NCBI GenBank assembly: GCA_016929595.1
Contig: JAFGIN010000089.1
Span: 100,230 to 164,229, forward strand
Reading direction: 5' to 3'
Length of the DNA stretch: 64,000 nucleotides
Source: Chitinispirillaceae bacterium
GTDB taxonomy: Bacteria; Fibrobacterota; Chitinivibrionia; Chitinivibrionales; Chitinispirillaceae
In this document: positions 35,696 to 45,504 of the stretch, one piece after another
Layout: each line of letters opens with the position of its first letter
Numbering within the stretch: the stretch's first letter is position 1
Program-made: the position numbers and the translations under genes
The notes under the pieces: generated by a model
What the model was told of the DNA's origin: nothing
Seen by the model: the letters and a program-made list of their open reading frames with translations, nothing else
Databases searched by the model: none

Positions 35696-36628
35696 ATGAA
35701 AAAAATGGGATGGAGTTGTGTTTTTATCACATCCAAATCCTGTTCTAAGGTACGCCAGGTAGCTTTTTCTGGTTGGACGTTACTACTTTTTACAGTGATT
35801 TCTATTCTCGGATTGGTTGGTATGGCACGGCTTGTCAGTACTGGTACTACAATTGCTGTGGCTAAATTCGGAGTCTATGAGGCAAGAAGAGAAAACGATG
35901 GTCTTTTATCAAAAATGAAATTTTTAAGCCGTTTTATAGCAAAAGAGGCCGAAAAAATTGAAAAACTTGTCGAATTTGAAGATGGAAAACGTCTTCAGTA
36001 TGGCCTCAATAAGATAAGTTCAGATGTCAGACTAGCGGGCGTTGGCGGTCTGCCGGAAAATGGAGAGGAGATGTTGACCACGCTTCTCGATCCGGTTCTT
36101 ATGCGTGCTGAGGCAGTCAAAGAAAGTATTGTCGTATTATTGCGACGCGCTGAGCTTCAGGATTCTACACTTTCACAGATGACCAGTTGTGTTAAGCAAC
36201 TTCATCGTCAGTGGTCTCAACGTCCTTCAATATGGCCTGCAAATGGAAGGATTACATCACCGTTTGGTTATCGGTTTCACCCGATTACAAAAGCAAATGT
36301 GTTTCACGAAGGTATCGATCTGGCAAACAAAACAGGGACACCGGTGTATGCAACTGCCGATGGTATCGTGGCGTCTGTGGGGAACCGTGATAATTATGGA
36401 AGAGTCATTATTTTAAAGCATTTACAATATAAGTGTGAAACTGTTTATGCTCACCTGCATCAGTTTAATGTTAAAAAAAATCAGGAAGTTAAACGTGGTG
36501 ATCTGATCGGTTATATGGGTAGTAGTGGTCGAAGTACCGGCCCTCATCTTCATTACGAAGTTAGAACCCAGGGCCGCACTGTTAATCCACTCTCCTATAT
36601 TCTTCCAACAGATGCTATCGTCGATTAA
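35696..36628 (+). CDS. Membrane-anchored M23 peptidoglycan endopeptidase
   Basis: 310 residues. A single transmembrane segment (about 25-47) anchors it in the inner membrane; a coiled-coil-prone region (65-170) leads to a lysostaphin-type M23 domain with all zinc ligands: His204 and Asp208 in FHEGIDLA, His253/His255 in YAHLHQ, and His284/His286 in TGPHLHYEV. Since the ligands are intact it is probably an active cell-wall hydrolase rather than an EnvC-like activator. AAGGAGA lies upstream of the ATG. The YjbQ gene follows 27 nt later. Confidence 0.9.
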   Translation: MKKMGWSCVFITSKSCSKVRQVAFSGWTLLLFTVISILGLVGMARLVSTGTTIAVAKFGVYEARRENDGLLSKMKFLSRFIAKEAEKIEKLVEFEDGKRLQYGLNKISSDVRLAGVGGLPENGEEMLTTLLDPVLMRAEAVKESIVVLLRRAELQDSTLSQMTSCVKQLHRQWSQRPSIWPANGRITSPFGYRFHPITKANVFHEGIDLANKTGTPVYATADGIVASVGNRDNYGRVIILKHLQYKCETVYAHLHQFNVKKNQEVKRGDLIGYMGSSGRSTGPHLHYEVRTQGRTVNPLSYILPTDAIVD

Positions 36629-36655
36629 TGATAGCTGTATTTTGAGGGCAAATCA

Positions 36656-37057
36656 GTGTTTTATTATTCTGAAGTTTTATTCAAATCACTGAAACGTACT
36701 CATTGGGTTGATATTACCTCTGATGTTCAGCAATCTATTCAACAATCCGCTATAGAAAATGGATTGTGTACCATTTCCAGTCTGCATACAACCGGTTCCG
36801 TGACATTAAATGAAAATGCTGATCCTGATGTTGAAGCTGATTTTTTTAAAAAACTGAATGAACTTATCCCGCAGGAGAAATATTTCAGGCACAGTGAAGG
36901 GAATTCTGATAGCCATCTAAAAACTTCACTAGTTGGTTTAAGTGTGCAGCTTCCTGTTCGAAATGGCCATCTTGTGCTTGGAACATGGCAGTCGGTCTAT
37001 TTTTGTGAGTTTGATGGACCTAGAAATCGTAAAGTATCAGTTACGATTATCGGATAA
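36656..37057 (+). CDS. yjbQ: YjbQ/UPF0047 family protein
   Basis: 133 residues of the UPF0047 fold, a small alpha/beta protein with weak thiamine-phosphate synthase activity reported for E. coli YjbQ; the true role is uncertain. Signature: ISSLHTTGSVTLNENADPDV and GHLVLGTWQSVYFCEFDGPRNRKV near the C-terminus. GTG start with GAGGG 7 nt upstream. Length is typical. Confidence 0.92.
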   Translation: MFYYSEVLFKSLKRTHWVDITSDVQQSIQQSAIENGLCTISSLHTTGSVTLNENADPDVEADFFKKLNELIPQEKYFRHSEGNSDSHLKTSLVGLSVQLPVRNGHLVLGTWQSVYFCEFDGPRNRKVSVTIIG

Positions 37058-37129
37058 CATTCCAGTATTCTGACTTGCTTCTTTTTCAATACCCTAATTG
37101 TTTTCGAAGTAGTACACTTTATAGTAATC

Positions 37130-38164
37130 ATGAGATTATTATGCATAAAGTGTCTCTTTTTTTTACTTCTTATTTTCTCGATAGCCTGGGATGATGAGAT
37201 CCGCTATACTGCAGACATGATGCATTTCCCTGTCGGAGCTGATATTGCAGCTATGGGAGATGCAGGTGTTGTTCTCCCCAAAAGGGCAATCTCTGCTTAT
37301 TGGAATCCGGCAGCATCGGCTTTTTTCAGAGAATTTGAAGTTTCTCTGGAAGGTGCAGAGATGTATAGCGGGCTTTCACGGCAGGCTTGTGGGACCATTC
37401 ATGCGCCGGTACAGGGAAATATTGGTGTCACCCTGATGTATCTTCCGTTTTACAGTGGGAAAATTGCCCGGTACGATACACTTCCCGGCACCTTTGAGGA
37501 GCGATTGAAGGTGCAGGATAAAACTGTTTTTGGAAATCCAGCGGGATATTTCAGAAATAACCAGCATCTTGTTGTCTGTTCTGTAGGAAAGCTTTTTGAA
37601 GTTCAGCTGCCCCGGCTTCCGGGGGTTGGTTTACCTCTGGCCCTGGAATTTGGTGTCGGTGCTGCTGTCAAGGGCTTCTGGCATATGATGGATCCAGATG
37701 GTCGATTGATTCTGGCATCGGGTTTCAATGCGGATGTGGGTATTTTATCCAGAATTGCGGTAGATTATGATTTGGAACGTAAAGAACCATCGAGGCATGT
37801 GCTGATTGCAATGCAATTGAGAAATGTTCTTCCTTCACCGGTTTCATGGCAGGAATCATACAATGATTACGATGAACCATTTGTGTTATCGCAACAATAT
37901 GGTGTTTCTTATGCTGACAAAAGCGGGTTTCTTAGTGGAAACTGGACTATTGCAATGGCATTGAGAAAAATTACCACTCTTTCGTATCATGCCGGAATTG
38001 AAGTTGAGTACTGGGATCGGGTTTTTTTCAGGATTGGAGTAACGGATCGAGTTCCTGTCATAGGGGCTGGTATTCACCTTAAACATTTTTTTACTGATTA
38101 TGCATTGCGGTTCGATCGGGTGAGTGTATCATGGGTTAGGATTGCAACTGGTGTAACGTTCTGA
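37130..38164 (+). CDS. PorV/UPF0164-like outer-membrane beta-barrel protein
   Basis: 344 residues with a signal peptide (RLLCIKCLFFLLLIFSIA) and a beta-barrel pattern to the terminal TGVTF, which ends in an aromatic residue. The N-terminal block PVGADIAAMGDAGVVLPKRA..AYWNPAAS is the characteristic start of the PorV/UPF0164 family of FadL-like barrels common in FCB-group bacteria and linked to type IX secretion or surface assembly. No T9SS core genes are here. It is convergent with fliN. Confidence 0.75.
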   Translation: MRLLCIKCLFFLLLIFSIAWDDEIRYTADMMHFPVGADIAAMGDAGVVLPKRAISAYWNPAASAFFREFEVSLEGAEMYSGLSRQACGTIHAPVQGNIGVTLMYLPFYSGKIARYDTLPGTFEERLKVQDKTVFGNPAGYFRNNQHLVVCSVGKLFEVQLPRLPGVGLPLALEFGVGAAVKGFWHMMDPDGRLILASGFNADVGILSRIAVDYDLERKEPSRHVLIAMQLRNVLPSPVSWQESYNDYDEPFVLSQQYGVSYADKSGFLSGNWTIAMALRKITTLSYHAGIEVEYWDRVFFRIGVTDRVPVIGAGIHLKHFFTDYALRFDRVSVSWVRIATGVTF

Positions 38165-38272
38165 AATGTTCATAGGAACAGGGAAAAGAGTGGATTAATT
38201 TATAGAAAGAGTGTGTAGTCTCAAGATCGCAACGGAACGAAGCTGATCGTGTAATGAAATTGTTCATTCAGG

Positions 38273-38533
38273 TTATAGATGTTTAAATTTCTCGTGAGCA
38301 TCGTAGAGCTGACCGATTCGTACAGAAAGCTGGTCATCGACTACGGTGATCTCACCTTTTGCAAGGAGCTTTTTGCTGATAAATACATCAACAGGTTCAC
38401 CAGCCATTCGATTTAAACGTACTATACTGCCTCTTTTGAGATTCAATAGTTGACGAATGCTCATCCTGGTCTGACCCAGTTGAACTGCAATGGGAACATT
38501 TACATCTAAAAGCATGTTTATACTGTTGGCCAT
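38273..38533 (-). CDS. FliN-like SpoA-domain protein (orphan)
   Basis: 86 residues forming one SpoA domain: LLDVNVPIAVQLGQTRMSI, LLNLKRGSIVRLNRMAGEPV and ISKKLLAKGEITVVDDQLSV, the classic FliN/YscQ C-terminal pattern. FliN builds the flagellar C-ring/export platform. It lacks the N-terminal extension of many FliN proteins, and no flagellar gene is next to it. The frame is open to 38662, but AGGA 6 nt before the ATG at 38533 fixes the start. Confidence 0.85.
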   Translation of the reverse strand: MANSINMLLDVNVPIAVQLGQTRMSIRQLLNLKRGSIVRLNRMAGEPVDVFISKKLLAKGEITVVDDQLSVRIGQLYDAHEKFKHL

Positions 38534-38937
38534 GAGCATTCCTGCTATAAAAACTACTTTACTACATATGATCTTAGTATACCATATAGTTATTAAAAAT
38601 GCAATAAGACAGCTCTCTGAGGTGAGAACCTGTTGAGCATGTGTCTGAGAATGATAGTTCATTATTGCAGGATACAGGTTTAAAAACAGATAACAGAACT
38701 GTTGTTTTTCACCATCTTGAGAACAGCATTTATAAAATTTTCATATTAAGTAGGTGCCAGAGCAAATAATGATATATAATTATATTTAACCTTAACTGAG
38801 TTCAGTTTTAAATACATATACAGCGGGTTTGGTCATTTCCGACTAAAGTAATCTGCTTCGGGCGAATAAAAAATCGAACCAAATTGAAGTTTAATGTAAC
38901 TTAAAATTAAACTCATTAAATCTGGAGGATGCTATTA
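38534..38937. other. Intergenic region between fliN-like and VWA genes
   Basis: About 400 bases without a supported gene. It contains a short dyad around AACTGAGTTCAGTT (near 38800) and a 7-bp inverted repeat (AGTTTAA/TTAAACT, 38888-38913) just before the GGAGG of the VWA gene, a possible leader hairpin. Confidence 0.5.
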
Positions 38938-41589
38938 ATGAAGAAAAGAATTTATGCGCTTAAAAAATTTCTAATACTCTTAATTTTATATATGTTAGGC
39001 TTTCAGGTTGATAAGAGTGTGGCATTAGAAATTTGTGAAGCACAGCTTGATTGCCCCGGAAATTATGATGGAGACACACTGGTGTTTCCTGACAATATTG
39101 TTATGTTGTCACCCAATTTTTATCACTGTTCACCAACATATTTCAAAGAAGATATAACTCCGGGATCGATAGACACGATTTCACTCTTTTTCATTATCGA
39201 TCACTCTGCCAGTATGTCATCAACAGATTCATTGAGCGCACGTTATCATGTGACTGCAAAAATGATAGATTCTTTATCAGCTTATTCGCCGGCATCAGAG
39301 GTGGGAATAGCGATTTTTTCCAATCAGTTGCTGCATAATTACCAGGATGATAATAATGCTGTTCAGTTGAACCCAAATAGCAATTGGACCGATTCATATA
39401 TACCTTTGACCCGTCTTGATAAAACGGTTGGAGGCCGGAGTGCTGTTGATTATCTTAAAAGTGTGATTAAACTGGATTCCACCAGAGATCTTGGTAGAAA
39501 CCTTAAACTTGTAAACGGCTATTATGGTCAATCCGGTCGGCATGACGGGCATGAGGGGCAACAGAATGTAATGGCTTCATATAATGGAGCAACAGATATC
39601 TCTCTTGCATTTGATGCTGCTCGTGAGGCATTTAAAAAAGCAATATATCCAAAGAGTAAGCAGTACATAATATTCCTTTCTGATGGTGAACCTCAATTTG
39701 TTGATTATGAAAGACGTGACAAGATAAACGAATATAGAAGTGGAGACGGGTTGCCGGCAACATTTACAGCTTTCTGGATAAATGCTCTTCAGCCAATTCC
39801 ACAACAGATAGCACAGATGACAGAGAATATAAAAAACAATGGCTACTCGGCAACAAATATGTTGAGTACAGTGTGGAAGACCAGTGGAAAGGATGATGAT
39901 CTGCTGATAAAACTTCTGAACATCACCACTGGCAGCGGGTTTGAGTCTATACCAAGTACTCCGGTTGAATTAACAATAAACGGGATCACGACAAGACAAT
40001 TTACCGATTCATTTGCGAATCTCCCGGAACCGGTTATGCTTGGGAATCCTTATACCACGTTAGATATTTCGTTTACCTATCATTATGCTGCTCCCTGGAA
40101 CAGGGATTCAACAAATACTTACAAAGTGGTTATCAACTCAAAGCCGGGTGTACCAGTTCCTGCGGATATAAAAATTTCATGCCGCCCGCAGGGAAGGATA
40201 GCATTTCTCGTAAATGGGGCAGAGGTCACTGGTACAATTTCGGATGATGATAAAAATATTGAAATCCGGTATTATCCATTTGACAATGTTACATCAGGTG
40301 ATGTCGTGCTCAGAATAAAAAATAAAAGCGGTTCTGATTCACTGTTATTAAATACTGCAAGTAATGATAAGTACTATTTTGCGCAATTTACGAGGGCGAC
40401 AGGCTCACCGTTAATTGATAATATTTTACAAAATGGTGATAACGACAGTGTGATCGCGGTATACCAGAACCCAAAGATTGCAATCGATGTCGTTCGCGAA
40501 ATCCGCAGAATAGGGCCAGCCAGGGTACTTGCCCCGGTAAAGGCGTGGTATCTGGACCAGAATGCGGATGGATTTCCTGATGTCATCCGTGTAATACAGG
40601 AGAAAGACAGGTTCCAGGTTGATGAGACTGAAATTCTGAAAAATCAGATCTGGATATCTGCAACTAATGGAAACAGGACAAGCACAGTAAGCAGCGTAGT
40701 TATCAGCAGTCAGGGATTTGATGTTCTTCTTGCAACTCCTTCACCAAATTCGAAACGATTTACGGGTGTTTATCAGAATGAACAGCTTCGTATCAATGCT
40801 GTAACCAACCTGCCCGGAGGTGGGTCTATCGGTGCTCTGGCTGTTGCAATTGAAGACAGCATGGCGCCGGTGATTGTAAAAGGTGCGTTCACTCCGGGTG
40901 ATCAGCCACTTGCGGGAGATGATACACTGGTAGTTGTTTTTTCTGAAAACGTAGCCCCGATACAGAACCAGTCACCATTCCGTTTTTTTGATCCGTTGTC
41001 GAATCAGAACTACCTGATGACGCTGTCTTCAATTAAAAACAGTAATGAAACGCATACATTTCTTGTATCCTCTATCACCGGAAGAGAGTCCCCGGGGAGC
41101 GCTGATTCGATCTGGATAAACGAAACAGCCCAGGTTGGTGATGTTAATGGAAAGTTGCAGACCAACCCCGCAAATCACCGCGCATTATTGGGGAGAGGAA
41201 ACAACACATACTCCTTTTCAGTAATTACATGCCCATCTCCTGCTGATCCAACTACTGCATCCGTACCTGCAACGATACTGAATCAACTGACAAATGCTTC
41301 ACCAAAGGGTATTGTCGTGATGATATCTTCAAATAAGCCAATTGCGGGGATCGATACCATAAGTGGAAAAATTTCCATATATGATCCGCTTGGTCTGCCA
41401 GTTGTAAAAGATGAACAGTGTTCTGTAAGTAAATCGAGAGACAAAATATTTTTCATCTGGAATGGATGTAATAAAAAAGGCAGAATCGTTGGTAATGGGA
41501 TCTATTCTGCTATTGTCAAAGTTTCTGTCAGTACAGGTGCAAAATCAACTTTGAAAACGAAAATAGGTGTTCTTCATGGCAAAAACTAA
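38938..41589 (+). CDS. Secreted von Willebrand factor A protein with FlgD/T9SS-like C-terminus
   Basis: 883 residues. Exported through an N-terminal hydrophobic segment (about 9-28). The VWA domain (about 80-330) carries the MIDAS motif DHSAS (88-92) in FFIIDHSASMSS and the later LSDGEP. The middle is beta-rich with repeated immunoglobulin-like units. The last 80 residues (KISIYDPLGLPVV, FFIWNGCNKKGRIVGNGIYS, then AIVKVSVSTG) match the FlgD-Ig/T9SS C-terminal-signal style. It is probably a metal-dependent adhesin displayed on the surface. GGAGG decides the ATG at 38938, since the in-frame ATG at 38929 is too close. Its 3' end overlaps the barrel-TPR gene by 14 nt. Confidence 0.8.
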   Translation: MKKRIYALKKFLILLILYMLGFQVDKSVALEICEAQLDCPGNYDGDTLVFPDNIVMLSPNFYHCSPTYFKEDITPGSIDTISLFFIIDHSASMSSTDSLSARYHVTAKMIDSLSAYSPASEVGIAIFSNQLLHNYQDDNNAVQLNPNSNWTDSYIPLTRLDKTVGGRSAVDYLKSVIKLDSTRDLGRNLKLVNGYYGQSGRHDGHEGQQNVMASYNGATDISLAFDAAREAFKKAIYPKSKQYIIFLSDGEPQFVDYERRDKINEYRSGDGLPATFTAFWINALQPIPQQIAQMTENIKNNGYSATNMLSTVWKTSGKDDDLLIKLLNITTGSGFESIPSTPVELTINGITTRQFTDSFANLPEPVMLGNPYTTLDISFTYHYAAPWNRDSTNTYKVVINSKPGVPVPADIKISCRPQGRIAFLVNGAEVTGTISDDDKNIEIRYYPFDNVTSGDVVLRIKNKSGSDSLLLNTASNDKYYFAQFTRATGSPLIDNILQNGDNDSVIAVYQNPKIAIDVVREIRRIGPARVLAPVKAWYLDQNADGFPDVIRVIQEKDRFQVDETEILKNQIWISATNGNRTSTVSSVVISSQGFDVLLATPSPNSKRFTGVYQNEQLRINAVTNLPGGGSIGALAVAIEDSMAPVIVKGAFTPGDQPLAGDDTLVVVFSENVAPIQNQSPFRFFDPLSNQNYLMTLSSIKNSNETHTFLVSSITGRESPGSADSIWINETAQVGDVNGKLQTNPANHRALLGRGNNTYSFSVITCPSPADPTTASVPATILNQLTNASPKGIVVMISSNKPIAGIDTISGKISIYDPLGLPVVKDEQCSVSKSRDKIFFIWNGCNKKGRIVGNGIYSAIVKVSVSTGAKSTLKTKIGVLHGKN

Positions 41590-43855
41590 GAATTATGCAA
41601 AGTCTGTTATAAAGAGGGGATTCCGATTTAGGGTTTTAATTTCTCTGGCAGTTTGTTTGATGAACGGAATACCGATATCGGGAAATGGTCTTCCAGGTGA
41701 ATATCTTATCAATCAGATATGGCGGGATGCTTATTCGTCGCATTCCCTGATGACTAATACTGCTTTTCAATCTTACATTCAGTATATGTCGGTGTATTTG
41801 ACTCATGCAATGACCGTTTCTGCAGAATATCAGACCAGTGAAGCGACGGTATTGCTGCCGCTTGGAAAGATGCACACCTTTGGAGTTTCATATACCGGTA
41901 GCGGTGCTTCGATCGATGAGGGAACCGCATTTGATGGGAACGGAGATATCGTTTTTACCGGAAAAGCATCAGACAGGAACAACGTCGCCATTCTTGCATA
42001 TGCAATAAATCCTGTAAAAGGGCTCAGTATCGGGGTTAACGCTCAATATATTTTTAATAAAACTTTCAGTACTGAATTTAAGGGTTATGGAGGTGACTTT
42101 TCACTTGCTTACAGATTCTCGGAGCATGAGAAGCTTGGCTATCATACACTCGGTGTATCAACACATAATCTGATTCTTCAGGGTGAAGTAGATTATGCAA
42201 GTTCCATGACCCTGTCATGGTATGCAACCTTTCTAAAAAGTATGATTGAAAGTCAATTTGATTTCAGTGCAAGAGATATTCTGGCGAAAAAGTCGGAATT
42301 TGATGCTTCATCAGATAAATCGTTTGATATGGATTTTTCCTATAAACTGGGTATTCGGTTATTCAACTCAGTTAAAGTAACCGGACATGTCGGTATGAAA
42401 TATTTTGGTTTTTCGGGAGGGGTTCAGATCCCTACATCAGATGATGTGCGTAATATATCGCTTCTTTACCAGATGGCAGTACCATACGGCGGAGCATACC
42501 CGGCACATTCGTTCATGGCCGGAGCTGAATTCGGGCAACCGAGAAAAGAAACTGTCGCAAAGGGTCTAAAACGTAAGGCAAGTCTTATCCCTTCAGATTT
42601 GTACAACAAGGGGATGATGTTGTATTCAGAAGGAAAATACTGGGATGCATACTGGGTGTTCAGTAAAATTCTTGTTGAATATCCTGATTTTGTCAAAAAT
42701 GACTGGGTGAGTGTGTATAGCGGACGATGTCTAGAAATGCTTGATATACGGGTTGCATCCAGCACTCAATATCAGAAATCTGCGATAAAATATTCAAAAA
42801 GTAAATCTGTTCATTACGCAAATTCAGGAATGATGAATATTTTTTATCGTAATGACGATTCTAAAAATGTCGAAAAAATACATGGTGAGCTTGTAAAGGC
42901 TGGCGTTCCAGATAGTTTGCGAAATCACGCACATTACCTTCTTGGTGAAACGTATATTAAAACAAAAGAGTATGATAAGGCAATCGAAATGCTCTCTAAA
43001 GTACAGGATGATCACGTTGATTATCTTTTTGCACGGCATTCGATGGCTGTGGCGGAAATTTTAAAGGAAAATTATGAAAAAGCGCTCTTGTACCTGAAGG
43101 ATTGTTTAAGTAAAAATTCAAAAACTCCACAGGAAGAGGAAATGGTTTACAGAACGTTCCTTTTTACCGGGTATATTTTTTATGAAGAGAAGGAGTATGC
43201 CAATGCTCTGGCCTCACTTTCCATGATACCCAAAAAGAGTTTGATTTATGAGGATGCGTTACTTGGAATGGGATGGATTTCACTGAGAGCTCAACAATAC
43301 GAAGACTGTCTTGGATATTCCAGAGACCTTCAAGGCCTGACAAAATGGGTTGTAAATTTTGGAGAGGGAGCACTACTTGAGGGGTATGTTAATCTCATGC
43401 GGAAAAATTACGATGTTGCACTTGAGATTCTGGGAGGTGCATCGGCGCGGCTTGCCAGTGCAAAAAAACCATCACAGGAGGAACTGTCGCAGAATTTGGA
43501 GCACTATCAGCAGATCCGTTCCAATTACGAAGCGCTTGGAAAGAGTGTTGAAACATTCGGTATGGAAAAACAGACTGTGGAAACGCTTGAAAAAATAGAT
43601 AGTTTGTTTCTGGATCAAAAAGAGATGAAATTGAAGATTGATGAGCATTACAGGTATGTTGATGAATTCAACAGAGAACATTTTTTCTCACGAAATCTTG
43701 AAATTGTTCGGGAAGATATCGATTATGCTTATGCCCGGGTATCAAAGATGGCAGCTTTGAAAAAAAGTATAATTGAACAGGAAAAGTCTCAAAAGAAAGC
43801 TCAGGATATTGATAAAGAGATAGAAAAACTGAAAGGGCAGATCAATAAAAACTAA
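41576..43855 (+). CDS. Outer-membrane barrel fused to TPR and coiled coil
   Basis: 759 residues. N-terminal signal (hydrophobic about 18-35), then a beta-barrel-like region (about 45-325) with alternating aromatic strands. A solenoid of TPRs (about 345-600) follows, marked by LYNKGMMLYSEGKYWDAYWV, YLLGETYIKTKEYDKAIEML and MGWISLRAQQYEDCL. A long charged coiled coil (about 620-759, ending EIEKLKGQINKN) closes the protein. If the barrel spans the outer membrane, the TPR/coiled-coil part would hang in the periplasm. Its start, with AGGTG 6 nt ahead, lies inside the VWA gene, so the two are translationally coupled and probably form one surface system. Confidence 0.75.
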   Translation: MAKTKNYAKSVIKRGFRFRVLISLAVCLMNGIPISGNGLPGEYLINQIWRDAYSSHSLMTNTAFQSYIQYMSVYLTHAMTVSAEYQTSEATVLLPLGKMHTFGVSYTGSGASIDEGTAFDGNGDIVFTGKASDRNNVAILAYAINPVKGLSIGVNAQYIFNKTFSTEFKGYGGDFSLAYRFSEHEKLGYHTLGVSTHNLILQGEVDYASSMTLSWYATFLKSMIESQFDFSARDILAKKSEFDASSDKSFDMDFSYKLGIRLFNSVKVTGHVGMKYFGFSGGVQIPTSDDVRNISLLYQMAVPYGGAYPAHSFMAGAEFGQPRKETVAKGLKRKASLIPSDLYNKGMMLYSEGKYWDAYWVFSKILVEYPDFVKNDWVSVYSGRCLEMLDIRVASSTQYQKSAIKYSKSKSVHYANSGMMNIFYRNDDSKNVEKIHGELVKAGVPDSLRNHAHYLLGETYIKTKEYDKAIEMLSKVQDDHVDYLFARHSMAVAEILKENYEKALLYLKDCLSKNSKTPQEEEMVYRTFLFTGYIFYEEKEYANALASLSMIPKKSLIYEDALLGMGWISLRAQQYEDCLGYSRDLQGLTKWVVNFGEGALLEGYVNLMRKNYDVALEILGGASARLASAKKPSQEELSQNLEHYQQIRSNYEALGKSVETFGMEKQTVETLEKIDSLFLDQKEMKLKIDEHYRYVDEFNREHFFSRNLEIVREDIDYAYARVSKMAALKKSIIEQEKSQKKAQDIDKEIEKLKGQINKN

Positions 43856-43883
43856 AAAGGTTGACGTCAGAAAGAAGAACTGT

Positions 43884-44390
43884 TCATTTCTTCACCATAT
43901 GTGCTATAAGCCATTTTACCTGTTTTCGCAGGACTGGTTTTTCGATTATTGTAGATCCCTGACGTTCGAAGAGTTCTTTTTCCTGAGAGGTCATTCTTTT
44001 TGTACAAACAAAAAATTGGATTGATGGATTAAGAATTTTGAGCGCGTTGAAAACGTCAAGGGCATGGAAGGGGTTCGATGGAGGGTCAATATCCAGAATT
44101 ATTGTAAGAATGGAGTTGTCGATGGTAAAGTTGATCGCTTTTTCAGGATCGCTGAACGCTGATATTACTGTTTCATCTGAAAGCATCTTTGCTAGTGACT
44201 GGCCAAACGGTGTATCTGATGCGAAAACGACAGCCTGAACATCAGCCGCTGAAATATCACCCTCTTCAGTGGTGTTTTTCTCCCCGGTTTCAGTATCATT
44301 CAGTGTGAGTCTCCTGATTTTTTCCCACCTGTTTCTATCAATTATTTCAAGAAGACAGGCTATTTTATGACTTTCAAGTTGAAGTGGCAT
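43884..44390 (-). CDS. Receiver-domain protein (divergent response regulator)
   Basis: 168 residues. After about 50 N-terminal residues of unknown type, residues 52-165 fit a CheY fold: phosphoacceptor-like Asp100 in IILDIDPPSN followed by LDVFNALKIL, Thr130 in FVCTKR, and Lys151 in IIEKPV. The acidic pair of beta-1 is reduced to a single Asp59 (VVFASDTPF), so metal binding may be weakened. There is no output domain. GGAGA 7 nt before the ATG at 44390 replaces an earlier start. It is last in the minus-strand cluster after the CgeB-like gene, 115 nt downstream. Confidence 0.65.
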   Translation of the reverse strand: MPLQLESHKIACLLEIIDRNRWEKIRRLTLNDTETGEKNTTEEGDISAADVQAVVFASDTPFGQSLAKMLSDETVISAFSDPEKAINFTIDNSILTIILDIDPPSNPFHALDVFNALKILNPSIQFFVCTKRMTSQEKELFERQGSTIIEKPVLRKQVKWLIAHMVKK

Positions 44391-44505
44391 GACAATATTC
44401 TCCAATGTGGGTACATATCTGATTATAGCAGTGAAAAAAAAATTAGACAAGTTCCACGTTTCCGGACATGCGTAAAAACAGTCACCTGCTACTCTCTGAA
44501 ACGAC

Positions 44506-45504
44506 CTATTCCACCAGTGTAATAATCTGTTTAACCCGGTTACTATACGTGTGGAAAGTGTTCACTGTCTGCAAATTTTTAAGACGGTCACTTTCATATG
44601 CAGCAAAAGAAAGTAATATGGAATTTATTACCGTTTCTATCTGGCCGGGGGAGGAAAATGTTTCGAATCGTAATTCACGCATAATTTCATGGCTTAATGG
44701 CGTTTCTTCAGTAAGAAGTAGTGCGCCTGATCGCAAAATGTCAAATACGCGGGGGCTCAGGTGTACGTCATTTACCCCTTCAGGATCATTGATAGAGAGA
44801 TTCAATCCGATTTTAGCTCTGCTTAAAACGTGCGCTGACTGATGTTCGTTCACCCATTTAGCGCTGATAATACCCGGCTGTAGTGGTCCGGAGTATTGTT
44901 CCCATCCCGATCCTGCGATTATACATCGTAAACCGCTCCTGGCAAGCTGTTCAAGAACCTTGATTCGATAGGAGCTGGGAATACCGATGAACGCAACATC
45001 GAAGAGACGTCTCTCATCGTTCAAACCATCAGGCTGCGGTATCGATGCCGCTGTTGGTAAAAGATGCCATTGTACCTGATGTTTATTGCAGATCTCCGGA
45101 AATGGTCCTTCTTGTATACTAAGGAAAACTGTGTAGCCCTGGAGAATCGATTTCCAGTAAGTTGCTCTGTTAAAATCCTCATAAAACCAGTGGATCGTTT
45201 TGATATGTTGTTTTTTAAGTATTTCGAGTGAAAAGAGGGAAACAGGACTCAGTGCACCGGAAAAAAAATGAGTAGTTCCAAAATCAAGACAGCTGACAAT
45301 AAGTGACTGATTGATAAGGTCAACGACCAGTGTTTCATCAGGATTTTTTAATAGAGTTTGGAACGAATTCTGATAAATGAGCGTGTCAAATATTTTGACG
45401 TTACGCGCGCCTGTTTTTTCAATGAAATTATTTGCAGTATGCTGTGCGACAACTCTTGCTGCACCCGATGGAGGAATGACAACGAACCATTTCGACTCGC
45501 TCAT
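44506..45504 (-). CDS. CgeB-like glycosyltransferase
   Basis: 332 residues of the GT-B type resembling the spore-maturation CgeB/Glyco_trans_1_2 group. The C-terminal half shows IGLNLSINDPEGVNDVHLSPRVFDILRSGALLLTE (broken here for length: IGLNLSI, then VHLSPRVFDI and RSGALLL), the usual sugar-nucleotide-binding segment, and DVAFIGIPSSYRIKVLEQL precedes it. The substrate is unknown. Its ATG overlaps the stop of the PfkB-like gene by 4 nt (ATGA), so both are translated together; this suggests a sugar pathway in which the PfkB-fold protein and the transferase cooperate. Confidence 0.72.
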   Translation of the reverse strand: MSESKWFVVIPPSGAARVVAQHTANNFIEKTGARNVKIFDTLIYQNSFQTLLKNPDETLVVDLINQSLIVSCLDFGTTHFFSGALSPVSLFSLEILKKQHIKTIHWFYEDFNRATYWKSILQGYTVFLSIQEGPFPEICNKHQVQWHLLPTAASIPQPDGLNDERRLFDVAFIGIPSSYRIKVLEQLARSGLRCIIAGSGWEQYSGPLQPGIISAKWVNEHQSAHVLSRAKIGLNLSINDPEGVNDVHLSPRVFDILRSGALLLTEETPLSHEIMRELRFETFSSPGQIETVINSILLSFAAYESDRLKNLQTVNTFHTYSNRVKQIITLVE

